In this document: piece after piece, positions 34,941-52,335 of the stretch
Numbering within the stretch: the stretch's first letter is position 1
Layout of the letters: every line of letters begins with the position of its first letter
Assembly: GCA_039881145.1 (NCBI GenBank)
Contig: JAYKKI010000133.1
Coordinates: forward strand, 2,870,501 to 2,934,500
Direction: 5' to 3'
DNA length: 64,000 nt
Source of the DNA: Druceiella hillmani
Lineage: Eukaryota; Arthropoda; Insecta; Lepidoptera; Hepialidae
The notes under the pieces: generated by a model
Databases searched by the model: none
What the model saw: the letters and a program-made list of their open reading frames with translations, nothing else
What the model was told of the DNA's origin: nothing
Position numbers and translations under genes: made by a program

Positions 34941-36654
34941 GTTTTCAGTGAAGTAAATTGGTATGAATATTACAGATTAGCTCAGGGATAAACTGAGTCG
35001 GTTTATAATACTCTTGATTTATACTAATCCATTTTTGATATGAAAAAATATATAAAACCAAATATTGTCGGTTGAATTGTATAAAGCTTCTTTATGATCA
35101 TGAAACTTGTTAAAACAGCCCGGTCATAAAGTATTCAATTGATTTAAATTATTCAAGAAATATCAAAATGAAAAAAAATATTGTAATTTATTAAAAATTC
35201 TTTTATACATTTGTTCTAAAGTCATTACATAGATAGCTTTATTTATAATTATTTCATTAAATATACAATTTTATAAAATTTTATATCAAACACTGTTTTT
35301 ATCCTAATTCACGACGCTGAATAAAAAACCTTGCAGTTGATTGACAAGCATTATATTATAATATAAATTATAATTAACTACTTAAAAACCCCTAAAACTA
35401 TATAAGAGTCCATAACTTCGAAAAATTAGATGATAGAAAAGGAAGAGGGTCTTAAAAACTATTCTTATTTGACATTCATTGAGGAGATCTTCATAGTTCA
35501 AATCTAAGTCAGGGTTGAGGAACCCTTTCCTACTTTTGAATGAATAGTGACTAGAAAAGAAACTTAGGTTCATCACTTCGAAGCTAAGTACTGAGCTTCA
35601 GAATTTTTTGAACAGAGCTTCATACAATAACATAGGGATCTAGAAAGTTGTTGAACATTTTTTCTAGGATTACAAAGACATTTTATTGACCGATTTTTAC
35701 GAAAAGGTTCTCATTATTACCATGAAATATTATGTAATACCATTACCCAAAAAACGAAGAGTGAACAAAAGGGCGTATTGCTGCTGCAAGACGACACACT
35801 GGCGTTAAAGAGCCACTTTGTAATGAGAGTTTTCCCAGTTGCGGTTACAAGTTACAAGTCCATCCACCTTCGAGTCATGCTTTTATAATTTTTTTAGAAA
35901 CGTAAAAAATATTAATGGGAAAGCTATTTTAAGAAGCCCAGATGCGAATGCATTTCTAAGCTAACCGCACCTCAGACAGAAGAGTCGTGTTTCAATATTG
36001 GATTAAATAAGTGAAATATTATCCGTGCAAAGTATTAAAGAACAGTCGTACACAAATAAGTGTTAACGAAACATTTTTTCTAGGTTTAACATCAAATTCA
36101 TTACTGATTTTAATATTGTATCAATGAAAGCGCCAACAAAATCGGTTACCGTAGCTTTTTCAGATTTTCTAATCTAGTATTCTAGATGTCTCAAATTTTA
36201 AAGTTTAATCTGCTGCTGCTACAACCACGAACTTGGAAAAAATTCTTTATGATCTAAGTAACCGTGTGTTCCTAAAGTCGGTTATTCTAGAATAATTTGC
36301 ATTTTCAAGGAATTTCTTTTCAATTGCTGCAATTAAAAGCGTTTGACAACACAAAGTAAAAATGTTCCATTTTATTCAGAAGTTTTTAGCTGACCATATT
36401 CAGATTTGACTATTCATAGATTATAGTCTTTATTCCTTTGCAATTTAACAAACTATGTACTTAAGTTTCTGTAGATCCTTGGCCTACAGCACTGTTCGAA
36501 CTCTTGTAAACTAATGAAGCTCGCGTATTCTCATAAGTATATAATCACATCATTTGTCTGTTTAGCATGTAATAACTCTTGAGCTGGTTACAGTAAGCTG
36601 GTAAACATTAATATGAAACAAATTTTCATCATATGTCAAAATAAGTAAAAATTA
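34941..36654. other. No recognised gene
   Basis: Spacer with mildly higher complexity at 35,800-36,050 but no motif. The minus-strand frame at 35,382-35,576 is unsupported. Confidence 0.45.
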
Positions 36655-36830
36655 TAAAAACCGGTCAAGCATGGATAGAACTCACACTACGAGATTCCCG
36701 TACACGTTTAGGCACTAATAGAAATTTAGGAGTCATTATTATTTCTACCAAATTATTAAACAATTTAATTTTTCACAACGTAAATATATTGTCTCTGTAT
36801 ATATCTACGACGTAAAAACATGGTGCGTGT
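36655..36830 (+). repeat. Dispersed repeat family R1, 5' part
   Basis: It begins aaaaccggtcaagcatggat, then ctacgagattcccgtacacg, and further on aacgtaaatat and a tatctacgacgt segment. These parallel the head of the copy at 1711-2213. The tail block is not present downstream, so this copy is 3' truncated or diverged beyond recognition. Confidence 0.6.
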
Positions 36831-38345
36831 TTAAAAATAACGCGACATTTTTAAAATCATGGCTACTATCTTCTTGTTGCTTATATTCATGGAAATGTTT
36901 TCGAAATCTAAGAGAGACTATTTATAGTAAATTTATATTACAATCTTTGAAAAATTGTAACATAGGTGTAACAAACATTTGAAAATTTACAACATAGGAC
37001 TAATAAATATTTAAATATTTTGTCTATATTTCTCGAAGCGAAGAAATTACGTTAAACTTTTTTTATCTAATCCTGTTCACACATCAAAAATACTCTACAA
37101 ATACGTAAAATGTTTTATTGTAAATTTCCTTCTCGTTATTTTAGTGATTGTGAGCAAATCATTTACGTCAAACTATTTATTCGCTTCACCTAATGTTTAA
37201 TCAATTTATCTTTAAATAAACATACAGACAACGCTTTGATGTTATCAACATAATTTTTTTAATTACCAAGAGTAATATTACATATTTCAAGAATATCACG
37301 AAGTAATTTATATAAGCATTTCTTTCACATGCACTAGGCGATATTGTGGAAGAGGATATATTAAATAAAATCGAGTTTAAATAATTCTATTATTAATTTT
37401 CCAACAGTAAATATACCGAGGAAATATTCATTATTTTATAGCATTTTTTATTTTTAGCGATAAATAAAATCCATGTTTTGATCATTTTAATATTTTTTGA
37501 AAAGTGGTCTGTTTTTTTGGAAGCACAAATTTTGGTATTAAACATTTGTGTTTACACGAGAACGTGTCATCTTTATAGATATATTCTGTTAATTTTGAAA
37601 TATATAGGAAATCATTTTTTTATTTACTTCGGTTTTCAATTTTGTTTTACGCTTTAACAGTCTAGTTTAACAATATTACTGAAAACAATAAAACTCTAAA
37701 ATTCGAAGTTTAAATTTTGATAGCAGAATATGATTGAAAGTAAATTATACTTCTTATGTTGATATATTAACTTACATGACTTCCTTACATGCACCTACCT
37801 TTTTTGTATCCATTAGTTGTAGAAACATTCTTAGAAAACCTCTTGTTATGAAGGAATGGAATAAGAGCAAGTGATGTATAAAAAAGTATATTAAAAATAT
37901 TATTGAAAAGGAAAAAGCTTAAATTATTTACATTTCTTATTATTTTATACTTTAACCGTTAATTTCAATTATTCAAGCTAAAGTAAATGTAAGTAGCAAA
38001 AAAAATGGGAATATGTTAGATATAATATGACCGTCAGTAACATTTACATCTCATAACCAAGAGATCTCCTGGAATGCCTTTACCATACTTTATAGATGCT
38101 TCTTTTGAAACAGTTTTTTCTAATAATTAATGTGAGAAAGTGATATGTAAAAAGCTTCTTTTGCACAATAATGAAAAAAAAACGTAATATTTTTTTAATT
38201 ATAACATTAACAGAATCAATGGATAATATGCCTGGGTCGAGCGGTTTATGAAGCGTGGCATTTGAGTGATTTTTAAACTACAAATGTTTTTGAAAAATCA
38301 AGTTAACTGTGGATTAGGAAACGAACGAGCATTCATGAAAACCGG
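36831..38345. other. No recognised gene
   Basis: A+T-rich spacer. A ggtcgagcgg at 38,236 resembles a tRNA A box, but no B box follows at the right distance. Confidence 0.45.
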
Positions 38346-38450
38346 TCTCGACGTTGATAAATATAGTTTATATATAGTTTAGTCCGTTTAAATATAGTTT
38401 AGTCCGGCTGAAATACATTTGGTATAGGTTTCAAATGTATTTCAGCCGGA
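38346..38450. repeat. 19-bp perfect hairpin preceded by a short direct repeat
   Basis: Arms tccggctgaaatacatttg (38,403-38,421) and its exact complement (38,432-38,450) enclose a 10-base loop. Just upstream, tatagtttagtccg occurs twice (38,373 and 38,393), the second running into the left arm. Such a short perfect palindrome in decayed surroundings is probably young. Confidence 0.8.
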
Positions 38451-39564
38451 ACATGACCAGAACACAGGCGCTTTGTCGTACTTTGTGAGATCAAATGAAT
38501 AACGAATAAATACATTTTGAAGGCGCACTAACTTGTGTAATATATATGTAATGACATCAAGATAGAAGCCATGTCTATTATCAAGCAAGGGTAATAAATT
38601 CTCTGAAAAAAGTCAATTTTAATTTAATTGGAATATAAAATAAAATTTTAAAATAGAATTTGGTCAAAAATTCAGGATATAACCTCATTTCCTTCAGTAG
38701 CCAGTAAATATTTTATCATATGCAATAACACACATTCTGAAGGAATATTTTATGGATTATTTAACCAATTTCATACAAAAGTCAAAAACTTTTCTCAAGA
38801 TTATTTTATTTTATATCTTTAACATTGTAAATACGATTCATGATTTACTTTTGACTGGTTTCCGATCTCTTGCTAGAACGTTTTAAAGTATAATACACTC
38901 ACTTATAAGTTTTATTAACATCACGATACTTTAAAATGCAATAGAATCCCGCTGCCCCTTAGCTTGATGGCTCTATTCATAATGTCCTGGGTAGAAGACG
39001 AGATGACCAGTCTTAAAGCATTTAAAAATATTTAGCATATTAAGAAATAACACAAAAAAGGAAAAAGCACAGAAGAAATGCAATTTCCGTATTTCATCAG
39101 CCTTCTTCTACGAAAAGTAAGCTATCTTTAATACTCTCCGTATAAATAAGTCTGACTATGACTCATATCTCAGTTTGTGCATCCGATAGCATTCAAACAA
39201 AACATTATTTCTTCTGTCATTAATGTTTCGATTGACTGTAAAGACAAGCAATAAATAAATAGGAATAGGTATTATAGCAAACAGTTTTTCATATAGGTCA
39301 TTTGTATATATTGAACCTTGTAAGTTTATTATGATATTTCAAATTATAGTTGTTTAAATACCATATCCGGCTTGCAAACTAAATTAAATAAATAAAAAAA
39401 ATGTAAAAGCTAGACGTGGATAAATTGAATAAAATGATACGTAAAAATTATTATGTAGAAACATAAATGTATAAAATCGTAAAGCAAAATATATGTCTAA
39501 ACCTGAAAAAAAGATTTACGTTCGAATAAAGGAATTCAGTGAACCAGTCCAGAAGAAATACAAC
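38451..39564. other. No recognised gene
   Basis: A+T-rich spacer. Confidence 0.5.
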
Positions 39565-39604
39565 ATATATATATATATATATATATTTGTTTGTATATAT
39601 ATTT
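39565..39604. repeat. Short (TA)n tract
   Basis: About 22 bases of pure TA, a tttgtttg interruption, then a further TA stretch. Confidence 0.9.
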
Positions 39605-40696
<1,092 letters not shown>

Positions 40697-40930
40697 ACCA
40701 GATGGCTTCCTTTTTTGTAACATTTCGTTTGGGGATTAAGAGATGAAGAAAAATTTTGTTTTTTTTTATATTTGAAAAGGAAAAATTTTATTTCATTTCA
40801 CAACAATAATGAATTCATTTCGATTACAAAAATGAAGTGTAATTAGTTGAACTTCTCTAAGTAAAAAATTAAAGTGAATCCAAAGTAAATACTGAATCGA
40901 AGCGTTATACGTGTCCGCAAATTATCCGTT

Positions 40931-41770
40931 TCATTGAAGTGCTCTTTGGTAAACCTCATTTTTTGTTTTTTGGTCTGACGTTAACACAAATAAAGCGGAT
41001 GGTTTCCCAACTCGTGAACACGCAACGTATAGCTGCCCATGTGAAAAACAATGATTTTCTAAATTTATCCCGCAAACACTAAGCGATTGGCCTTGCGACT
41101 TGTTAATTGTCATTGCGAACGCAAGGTGAACCGGAAATTGCAATCGTTTGAAGTCAAACGGAAGATCAGTCGGAATCATTATTGGTATTCGAGGAATACA
41201 TACATTTTCACCTGCGTACTTTCCGTTAATAATGGTTGCCTCAATCAAATTCGGCATAAGTCTTTTCACCGCAAGTCGAGTACCGTTGCAAAGTCGCGGT
41301 GGATTCAATTTACGCAATATCATTACTAATATTACTTTGCAAGTCATGCGAAAGCAGTTATTGTATTCAAGGATGCGTTGAAGAAAATGGTTGGAATCGG
41401 GATCACTTCCATCGAACAATGGTTTCAGTGGCTGTGGTGGTGTAAGTAATGGATCCAGTTTGACTTTTCCACTTGCGCAGCACAATCCAGACGTTTCTCT
41501 TTTGAACTTTAACGCATTGCAATATCGGCATACAGTCGTCATTGGTCTAATATCTAAATTGTCATCATCACTGTAGTTCGCAGTGGGATCATATTGGAAT
41601 GTCAAGCGAGTGTATGATGCCAATGATCTTTGTGTGCTCACGCGTTGTCTCAATCGGGCATTTTCTCTTATTATATTTTGTCTTTCTTCGCTTAAGTTCT
41701 GTGAATACACTTGTTGCTGGCTTGCATGTCTTGTGCGGCGGCCGATGTTCGCACGTCGTCCTCTAGGCAT
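40931..41770 (-). CDS. Helitron Rep/helicase, N- and C-terminus joined by in-frame deletion
   Basis: 279 codons without a stop. Residues 1-20 (MPRGRRANIGRRTRHASQQQ) are the usual Helitron start in insects. CRYCNALKFKRETSGLCC (81-98) is a conserved Cys cluster, and GSDPDSNHFLQRILEYNNCF (121-140) leads to where the Rep domain should begin. Near residue 143 the frame jumps to the end of the PIF1-like helicase: LNPPRLCNGTRL (155-166), FAMTINKSQGQSL (218-230, helicase motif V region), and YVACSRVGKP (248-257, motif VI region). It ends VYQRALQ. The HUH endonuclease and helicase motifs I-IV are absent, so the product cannot drive transposition. An open frame across the junction suggests a fairly recent insertion, or chance. 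Plus-strand frames at 41,087-41,870 are shadows. Confidence 0.85.
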   Translation of the reverse strand: MPRGRRANIGRRTRHASQQQVYSQNLSEERQNIIRENARLRQRVSTQRSLASYTRLTFQYDPTANYSDDDNLDIRPMTTVCRYCNALKFKRETSGLCCASGKVKLDPLLTPPQPLKPLFDGSDPDSNHFLQRILEYNNCFRMTCKVILVMILRKLNPPRLCNGTRLAVKRLMPNLIEATIINGKYAGENVCIPRIPIMIPTDLPFDFKRLQFPVHLAFAMTINKSQGQSLSVCGINLENHCFSHGQLYVACSRVGKPSALFVLTSDQKTKNEVYQRALQ

Positions 41771-42365
41771 TTTGGACTATGGACAGACTGGTGAATTTAA
41801 CCTCAAATGCACGATCCACATAATTTACACAGTTCAACTTACCACCTTAAGGACAAATGCCTGCTGTTGAAATTGACTAAAAATTTGCACAATACACGTG
41901 ATTGTTTTGATGGTTTCCAATTGAACTGTTAGGAAACGTATAACTTTAACCTCAATTTCACAATTTAACAGTGAACACAATACCGGTTTTAAGTTAGCGT
42001 TTGAAAGAACGTGCGCATAATAAATGTCACATGAAATTAACTGAGCAGAGTACAATGAGTAGCTGTCAAACAATGTATCACGCACCGGCGCCACCTACTT
42101 AAAATACTGGCGCCATCTGCTCCACAACCATGCAAAACCATATTGGTTTGTAGTACAGTATAGTATCAGAGGTGGCGCTGTATGTGAAAAATGATTTTCC
42201 CTGTTTTCCTGCTTTTCTGTTGAAATTTTTCCTGAGTTTTGTTTGCTATAAACCTCACGGAGCCCGAGACCTTTCCAACGAATGCAAAACCGTGGAAGTC
42301 GGTTCATGCGTTCTGGAGTTATAGCGTCAGGAAGGAAAACCCGACTTATTTTTATGTAATAGAGA

Positions 42366-42419
<54 letters not shown>

Positions 42420-42422
42420 TGT
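42366..42422. repeat. (TA)n array abutting the Helitron 5' end
   Basis: TA dinucleotides with a single GTATATA interruption. Probably the other half of the array into which the Helitron inserted. Confidence 0.9.
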
Positions 42423-43834
42423 ATGCAATACAGGAACATTTAAATTAATCTTTCAATGAAATAATCCGTGGAATTCAAATTATAAAAAATAATGAATTGA
42501 AACTTGTGAATTAAATAAAAATACGTCAATATCTCACTCACCGTTAACCACAACATAAGTATAAGTCTCCTTGTAAATTTCGCAATTCTACATTTGTTAT
42601 TTTGTGTTTTGCTTTCAGAAAAAGATGATATAAATAAATAATAAACCCACACTTAAAAATAATCGAGTACAAATTAGTATAAGTGAGAGAAGCGAAACTG
42701 CTTTAATAATCCGAACCTCGTTTTGTAAGCATATAGTAAAAGTAAAACAATTAATTAAGTTTAACGCATAAAACTAAAAAAATTGCGTGATTATAACTTG
42801 ATGGCCAATTTATTGATAGCTTGATTAGTTATAAAATTCTAGAAAGTTTTGTTTTTCTTGAAGCTTTCTGACTCAAGATTGCTTAATGAAATCATTTGTT
42901 TCAAAAGATTGTTTTCGCGATATTTGACATAAGTTGACATTTATTGAAAACTATGAGAAATAACTGCAGAGCTTGTTAACTTTAATTTTCGAGAAGATTT
43001 ATTTTATTTAAGAAACGACTGTTAAAAATGTTACCACCAATATATGAAGTGTGATGAAAATGTTATTATTTTTAATTTTATTTTGACATTATACTGGTAT
43101 AACACTCGTTGTACATATACTCGTATTTTGTGATGTGGAGGGCAAAAAGATGCGTTTTATAAATGGGTTTAGCTTCGAGGAAATACAGAAAGAAAAATTG
43201 GTAGGATGAATGAACGTAAAAAAGAATTTTACAATATCGATTCAATTTGAAAATATATCAATGTGTAGAATTAATTTAATTGTTAGTCATGTGTGCTAAT
43301 AAATCCGTGGATTAATTGAATTGGTGGAAAAGGCACAAGAAATAAAGACTTGCCATTCAAGTATCCGTCTAAAGTTTACAGTTTGAACTTTTTTTATTTC
43401 TGACGCTTCATTGATAATTTTTCTCTCATATTTGCAAAAATTATATCTCACTTTTCTAATACAGTCCCTTAGAAGTAGTGTCTATTGAAAATCCAGGCAA
43501 AAAATATACAAAACACAAAGTTGGCATCGATAATACTTCTAGAAAAAATATTTTGTATTTTTCGAAGATTTTCTACAATTTTAGATAATAACTTTCAAGA
43601 ATCACTATACATAGATAAGTAACAATTAATTGATCAGGGGTATATTTAAAAATAATTATTAACAATTTGGGTGTGCCAATATTCTTCCTAATTTTTTTCC
43701 TGAGTATTGAAACTGATTGAGTGTGAATGTGGCTGGCGCATTGAAGGTGTCCTCCTTGAATTGAAATTTCTTTATTTTTAGCACTATCTTGGGAATTCCT
43801 GGCATAACAAATTCTTAATAATGAGAAACCAAAT

Positions 43835-43837
<3 letters not shown>
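42423..43837. other. No recognised gene
   Basis: A+T-rich spacer. Confidence 0.5.
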
Positions 43838-43892
<55 letters not shown>

Positions 43893-43922
43893 AATATATA
43901 TATATATATATTTATTTATATA
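43838..43922. repeat. (TA)n microsatellite
   Basis: TA run of about 45 bases followed by interrupted TATATAAATATA units. Confidence 0.95.
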
Positions 43923-44723
43923 CAAACGTTGTTATTTAGTTTTTACGTATTCTCAATTATAAATAAAAATTCAAGATTTACACAGCCTTGACTGGGAAGC
44001 TTAAATAGTTCGAACGAATTTTTAGAAACGCGAAAAAGCCAATGTTTTTCAAAAAGATGCCGAATTGACTAAAACATTACGAAGCATCAGTTTATTTTCC
44101 ACATTCTAACATCTAATTAATATAATTTTTGAGGGTATCCGTATCGAAAATAAACGTGCATTATAAAATCTTCGTAAATCTTTTTGACCATGAATAAAGG
44201 ATTTCGATTCAATTTTTAAGTCTTAAGGGTTAACTTCAATAGATATTGATAAACTCATATGTTTAACGTTCTACACGCCCGTAACGTATAATGTTATATT
44301 TCTACAATTTTCTAAATTTATCTCCTTCCGCTAAGTTAAAACGAACTTAACCAATTGGTTTTTAGACAATATGAATGTATTTATAAGAATAATGAAAATT
44401 CGTACATAGTATATTCCTTAGAAGATTAATGAAATTCGAACAATGATTTTATCAGAAAATAATTATTTTAATGAGAAATTGAAAACACATTTTACTTACA
44501 ATAATAGTTAATAATTAGGTATCAAATATCTCCGCCTTCTTACCGGTAGAAGTGATAACAAAAATTAATTATAATTGTGTTCTCAACATGCTGCTAGATC
44601 TACTCGCGTATATCGGGAACGGCACAGGATCAGTCGGAAACTATGCTGAATCATGGACTACCTTTAATGAGGCGTAGTACAACAGAAACGCAAGGTTCCA
44701 TCTTAAAATGATTCTTTAAATCA
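43923..44723. other. No recognised gene
   Basis: A+T-rich spacer. Confidence 0.5.
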
Positions 44724-49225
<4,502 letters not shown>

Positions 49226-49414
49226 TCACAGCTAAACAAAACAATGTGATGTAGTATTATATCTACTTTATTTAAATTCTTACCCACCATCTTGGTTTTG
49301 TTGTATGACAACACCTTCAGTTGGGCAATTTGAAGCGATTTCTTCCATGTTTAAAAATTAAATAAAGTTGATATGACACTACATGACACTATCATATAGT
49401 TTCACTTAGCGTTG
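49226..49414 (+). mobile_element. Palindromic Penelope-like element, copy 3 (decayed)
   Basis: The left end (cacagctaaacaaaacaatg, then tgatgtagtattatatctac) and the middle (ttgttgtatgacaacacctt, then cagttgggcaatt) match the left arm of copies 1 and 2. The right arm is largely replaced or deleted, though its end (atcatatagtttcacttag) remains. A remnant of the one-sided tail follows at about 49,440 (tacaaaactaacgtcaaat). The ribozyme-like core is mutated: GAAA has become AAAA and stem III is lost. Confidence 0.6.
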
Positions 49415-49643
49415 AACAAAAATGAAATTATAATAATTTTTTACAAAACTAACGTCAAATATATTTGATATTTAAAAAATCTTTTAACTAACGTTCAATT
49501 AATTTCCTAATTTTTTTTAAAATTTGTCATGCCTATTATTGATATTTATCTACTTCTACCAGGATCGCCACCGTAATCATAAATGTTTTAAAATATACAT
49601 TTCAACAACGTTTAAATAATAAACATGAATTTATCCTCTAGGT

Positions 49644-49645
<2 letters not shown>
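49415..49645. other. Spacer with tail of palindromic copy 3
   Basis: It carries the diverged tail of copy 3 at its left edge; otherwise no feature. Confidence 0.4.

Positions 49646-49720
<75 letters not shown>
49646..49720. repeat. (TA)n microsatellite with a GTGTGTG core
   Basis: TA run interrupted by tgtgtgtgta near 49,688. Confidence 0.95.
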
Positions 49721-49877
49721 CACTTTTTAAATAATGCTTATTTGAATTAGTCTTCAAGTATATGAAAAACAATCACTAAATTCTCTTTTCCTTAATTTTA
49801 CAAATTTTTATGATATCCGAAACTGAACCGTATTTCCAAGACCGAGGGGTCTTCTTCTTCTTTAAAGGGATATACTT

Positions 49878-50135
49878 CACAATTAAATGAAACTACGTGA
49901 TGTAGTATTACTTCTACTTTATTTAAATTCTGTACCACGGGTAGGTTTCGTTGTTTTACAACATCTTCAGGTGGGCAATTAGCAAATATAATTGCCCACC
50001 TGAAGACGTTGTAATACAACGAAACCTAGGTCGTGGTAAAGAATTTAACTAAAGTAGAAATAATACTACATCACGTAGTTTCATTTAATCGTGAATAATG
50101 AATTTCCACAAAATTAACGCCAAATTTATGCAATC
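49878..50135 (+). mobile_element. Palindromic Penelope-like element, copy 2, with one-sided tail
   Basis: Left arm 49,878-49,980 (cacaattaaatgaaactacg...) and right arm 49,990-50,094 are inverted copies around a 9-base loop. The arms are about 20 bases shorter than in copy 1, which has an extra taactcttaggaa segment near its loop. Beyond the right end, aataatgaatttccacaaaa ttaacgccaaat continues as in copy 1 (there on the minus strand), so the two copies lie in opposite orientation. No clear target duplication was found. The minus-strand frame at 49,798-50,019 is an artefact of the palindrome. Confidence 0.7.
49996..50036 (+). ncRNA. Hammerhead-ribozyme-like motif, copy 2 right arm
   Basis: Stem I CCAC/GTGG (49,996-49,999 with 50,033-50,036), core CTGAAGA, an extra C, stem II GTTGT/ACAAC with loop AAT, GAAA, stem III CC(TA)GG and TC at 50,031-50,032. 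The extra core-stem II base differs from copy 1 (C for T), while pairing positions are kept. The left-arm counterpart on the minus strand has lost stem III pairing. Confidence 0.55.
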
Positions 50136-50756
50136 AGAGCTATACCTGTTAAATATGATTAAAAATAGCACTTCGAATGTTTCAAATTACCTAGACATAT
50201 ATGAGTATTTAAGGGTACATAATATAAAACTATAAGTGATGTTATTTTTCATCACGTAGTTATATAGTGTCGTATATCTTCCACAGGCGTTCAAAGACGG
50301 TGAAGCTCTCAAAAATTACGAATTGATGAACATTAAAGTTTATTTTGTATTTCATTCATATGAAATTTTAATAGTACTTTCCGGCAATACACAAGTAATC
50401 TTTCAGATATGCCGTGTTTGTCAATTTTGAATTTAGTCGCTTCAGAAATAGAGAAGGAGGGAACATATTTTTTATGGATAAATTCTCAACAATATCTATA
50501 CAAGTACCTTAAAACAATTGTTAGAGAATTAAAAAATATTTTGAATTCCTTATAATTTGTCCTTTTTATTATAATCACAAATTATGTCATAAGAGAGATT
50601 TGATTAATTTTTTTAAACAACCTCACAGGTTAAATCTCTTCAACTATTTTGAAAAAAAAAGTTATTTGAAGTGTGTTTCAGATAATTTGTTCATTTTAAA
50701 GAACACTTAATATTTCCAGCATCAATAATTAATTTAAGTAACAAACTCTTTGATCT
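50136..50756. other. No recognised gene
   Basis: A+T-rich spacer. Confidence 0.5.
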
Positions 50757-51420
50757 TTGGAATAAATTGCTATCAAACTCTATACTACTTGATTTTCAAG
50801 AGTGTGTATAATTCGATATGTTTTAAATTAGATAGTATCAATAATTTCTGTTATCCTCAATGTTGCAGAATTTTAATAACTCGATCCTCTTCTCCGAATT
50901 ACATTTGTATTTCTCTGAATTAAATATGTAAGAATTTTTCATTTATATTTCTTTGCATTATATATGTAAGAATTTGTAAGAATTTTTATCTTAGAATTTT
51001 GAAATAAATTGCTACCAAACTCTATACTACTTGATTTTCAAGAGTTTGTATAATTCGATATGTTTTAAATTAGATAGTATCAATAATTTCTGTTATCCTC
51101 AATGTTGCAGAATTTTAATAACTCGATCCTCTTCTCCGAATTACATTTGTATTTCTCTGCATTAAATATGTAAGAATTTTTCATTTATATTTCTTTGCAT
51201 TAAATATGTAAGAATTGGTAAGAATTTTTATCTTAGAATTTTGAAATAAATTGCTGCCAAACTCTATACTACTTGATTTTCAGGAGTTTGTATAATCGGA
51301 TATTTTTTAAATTAGAAAGTATCAATAATTTCTGTTATCCTCAATGTTGCAGAATTTTAATAACCCTATCCTCTTCTCCGAATTACATTTGTATTTCTTT
51401 GCCTTAAATATGTAAGCTTA
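50757..51420 (+). repeat. Tandem repeat, ~241-bp period, 2.75 units
   Basis: Units start near 50,760, 51,002 and 51,244 with gaataaattgct/gaaataaattgct. They share actctatactacttgatttt, ttctgttatcctcaatgttg, cagaattttaata and cctcttctccgaattacatt. The first two units are nearly identical except for small changes in a taagaattttt sub-repeat; the third is cut off at atgtaagc. Confidence 0.9.
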
Positions 51421-52135
51421 AAGTCTGTGTACGTAAAATATTTGCTATACCTCTGTTGTATTCTATATCGTTCTATTATACATGGATTTTAAAACTCATT
51501 GATTTAAAAAAAATAACTGAATGGGAGAAATTTATAGACAGAGACTTGGACATATATTTTTGTATTTATTTCTTTATATTAGATTCATTGAATTATAGTA
51601 TGCTATATTACATGATTATGTTAGTATAACGCCCAAATAAAATTAGTAATGATATCTTCTTTGGGTCTTTGTAAGGAAATTCACTTTATTTTTAAAGAGC
51701 TTCGTTGTGAGCTTATTTAATACTCATCGATTATGTAAATACTTTAAGGTGTTTTATTCTATTTTAATTTCCTTTTATCGGAAAATGGCGAAAAAGTATA
51801 GATCATTCGGCAAAGATAGAAACATTAAGTCTTCCGTTAAAGTATCTTAACGAAGATAGTCTTTTTTTGCAGAGAAGCTGTGATGAAAATAATTTTCAAT
51901 ACGAAGATCGTATTTAATCCTGCGATTTTTCGTGTGTGCTAATCACTCTCTGAAATGGAAAAGGGGAAATTAGCTTATTAATCACGAAATTCAATATTTA
52001 TGAAATACGAAACCTTATAGCTACATGGTGTTCCAATTACTTTTTAAGTCTATAAGTAAATCCGAATATTTCCAAATTTCGCTTTTGAATGAGTGTTTAT
52101 ATGAAACCACAAAATGCTTAATAATTTCACATATG
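51421..52135. other. No recognised gene
   Basis: A+T-rich spacer. Confidence 0.5.
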
Positions 52136-52335
52136 TAGACCACAAGAGAGGGGAAATTTCTTGTATCATTATGGTAAGTTCTTTACAGGCACTATAGAAT
52201 TTAATATTTTCGTCCGATATTGGAATATTACCCAGATATCCAGACCAGAAAAGAGGGGATATTTCTTATATCATTATGGTAAGTCCTTTACAAGTACTCT
52301 AGTATTCAATATTTTCGTCCAATATTGAAATAATT
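52136..52335 (+). repeat. Tandem duplication, 106-bp unit
   Basis: Two units (from 52,136 and 52,242) begin agacca and share agaggggaWatttctt, tatcattatggtaagt, ctttaca and aatattttcgtcc. Confidence 0.9.

Noticed and set aside
38236..38262. ggtcgagcggttta resembling a tRNA A box
   Set aside because: No B box or cloverleaf follows.
41087..41870. Several plus-strand frames
   Set aside because: Shadows of the minus-strand Helitron gene, whose motifs are unmistakable.
49798..50019. 73-codon minus-strand frame
   Set aside because: Lies over the left arm, loop and part of the right arm of the palindromic element; no domain.
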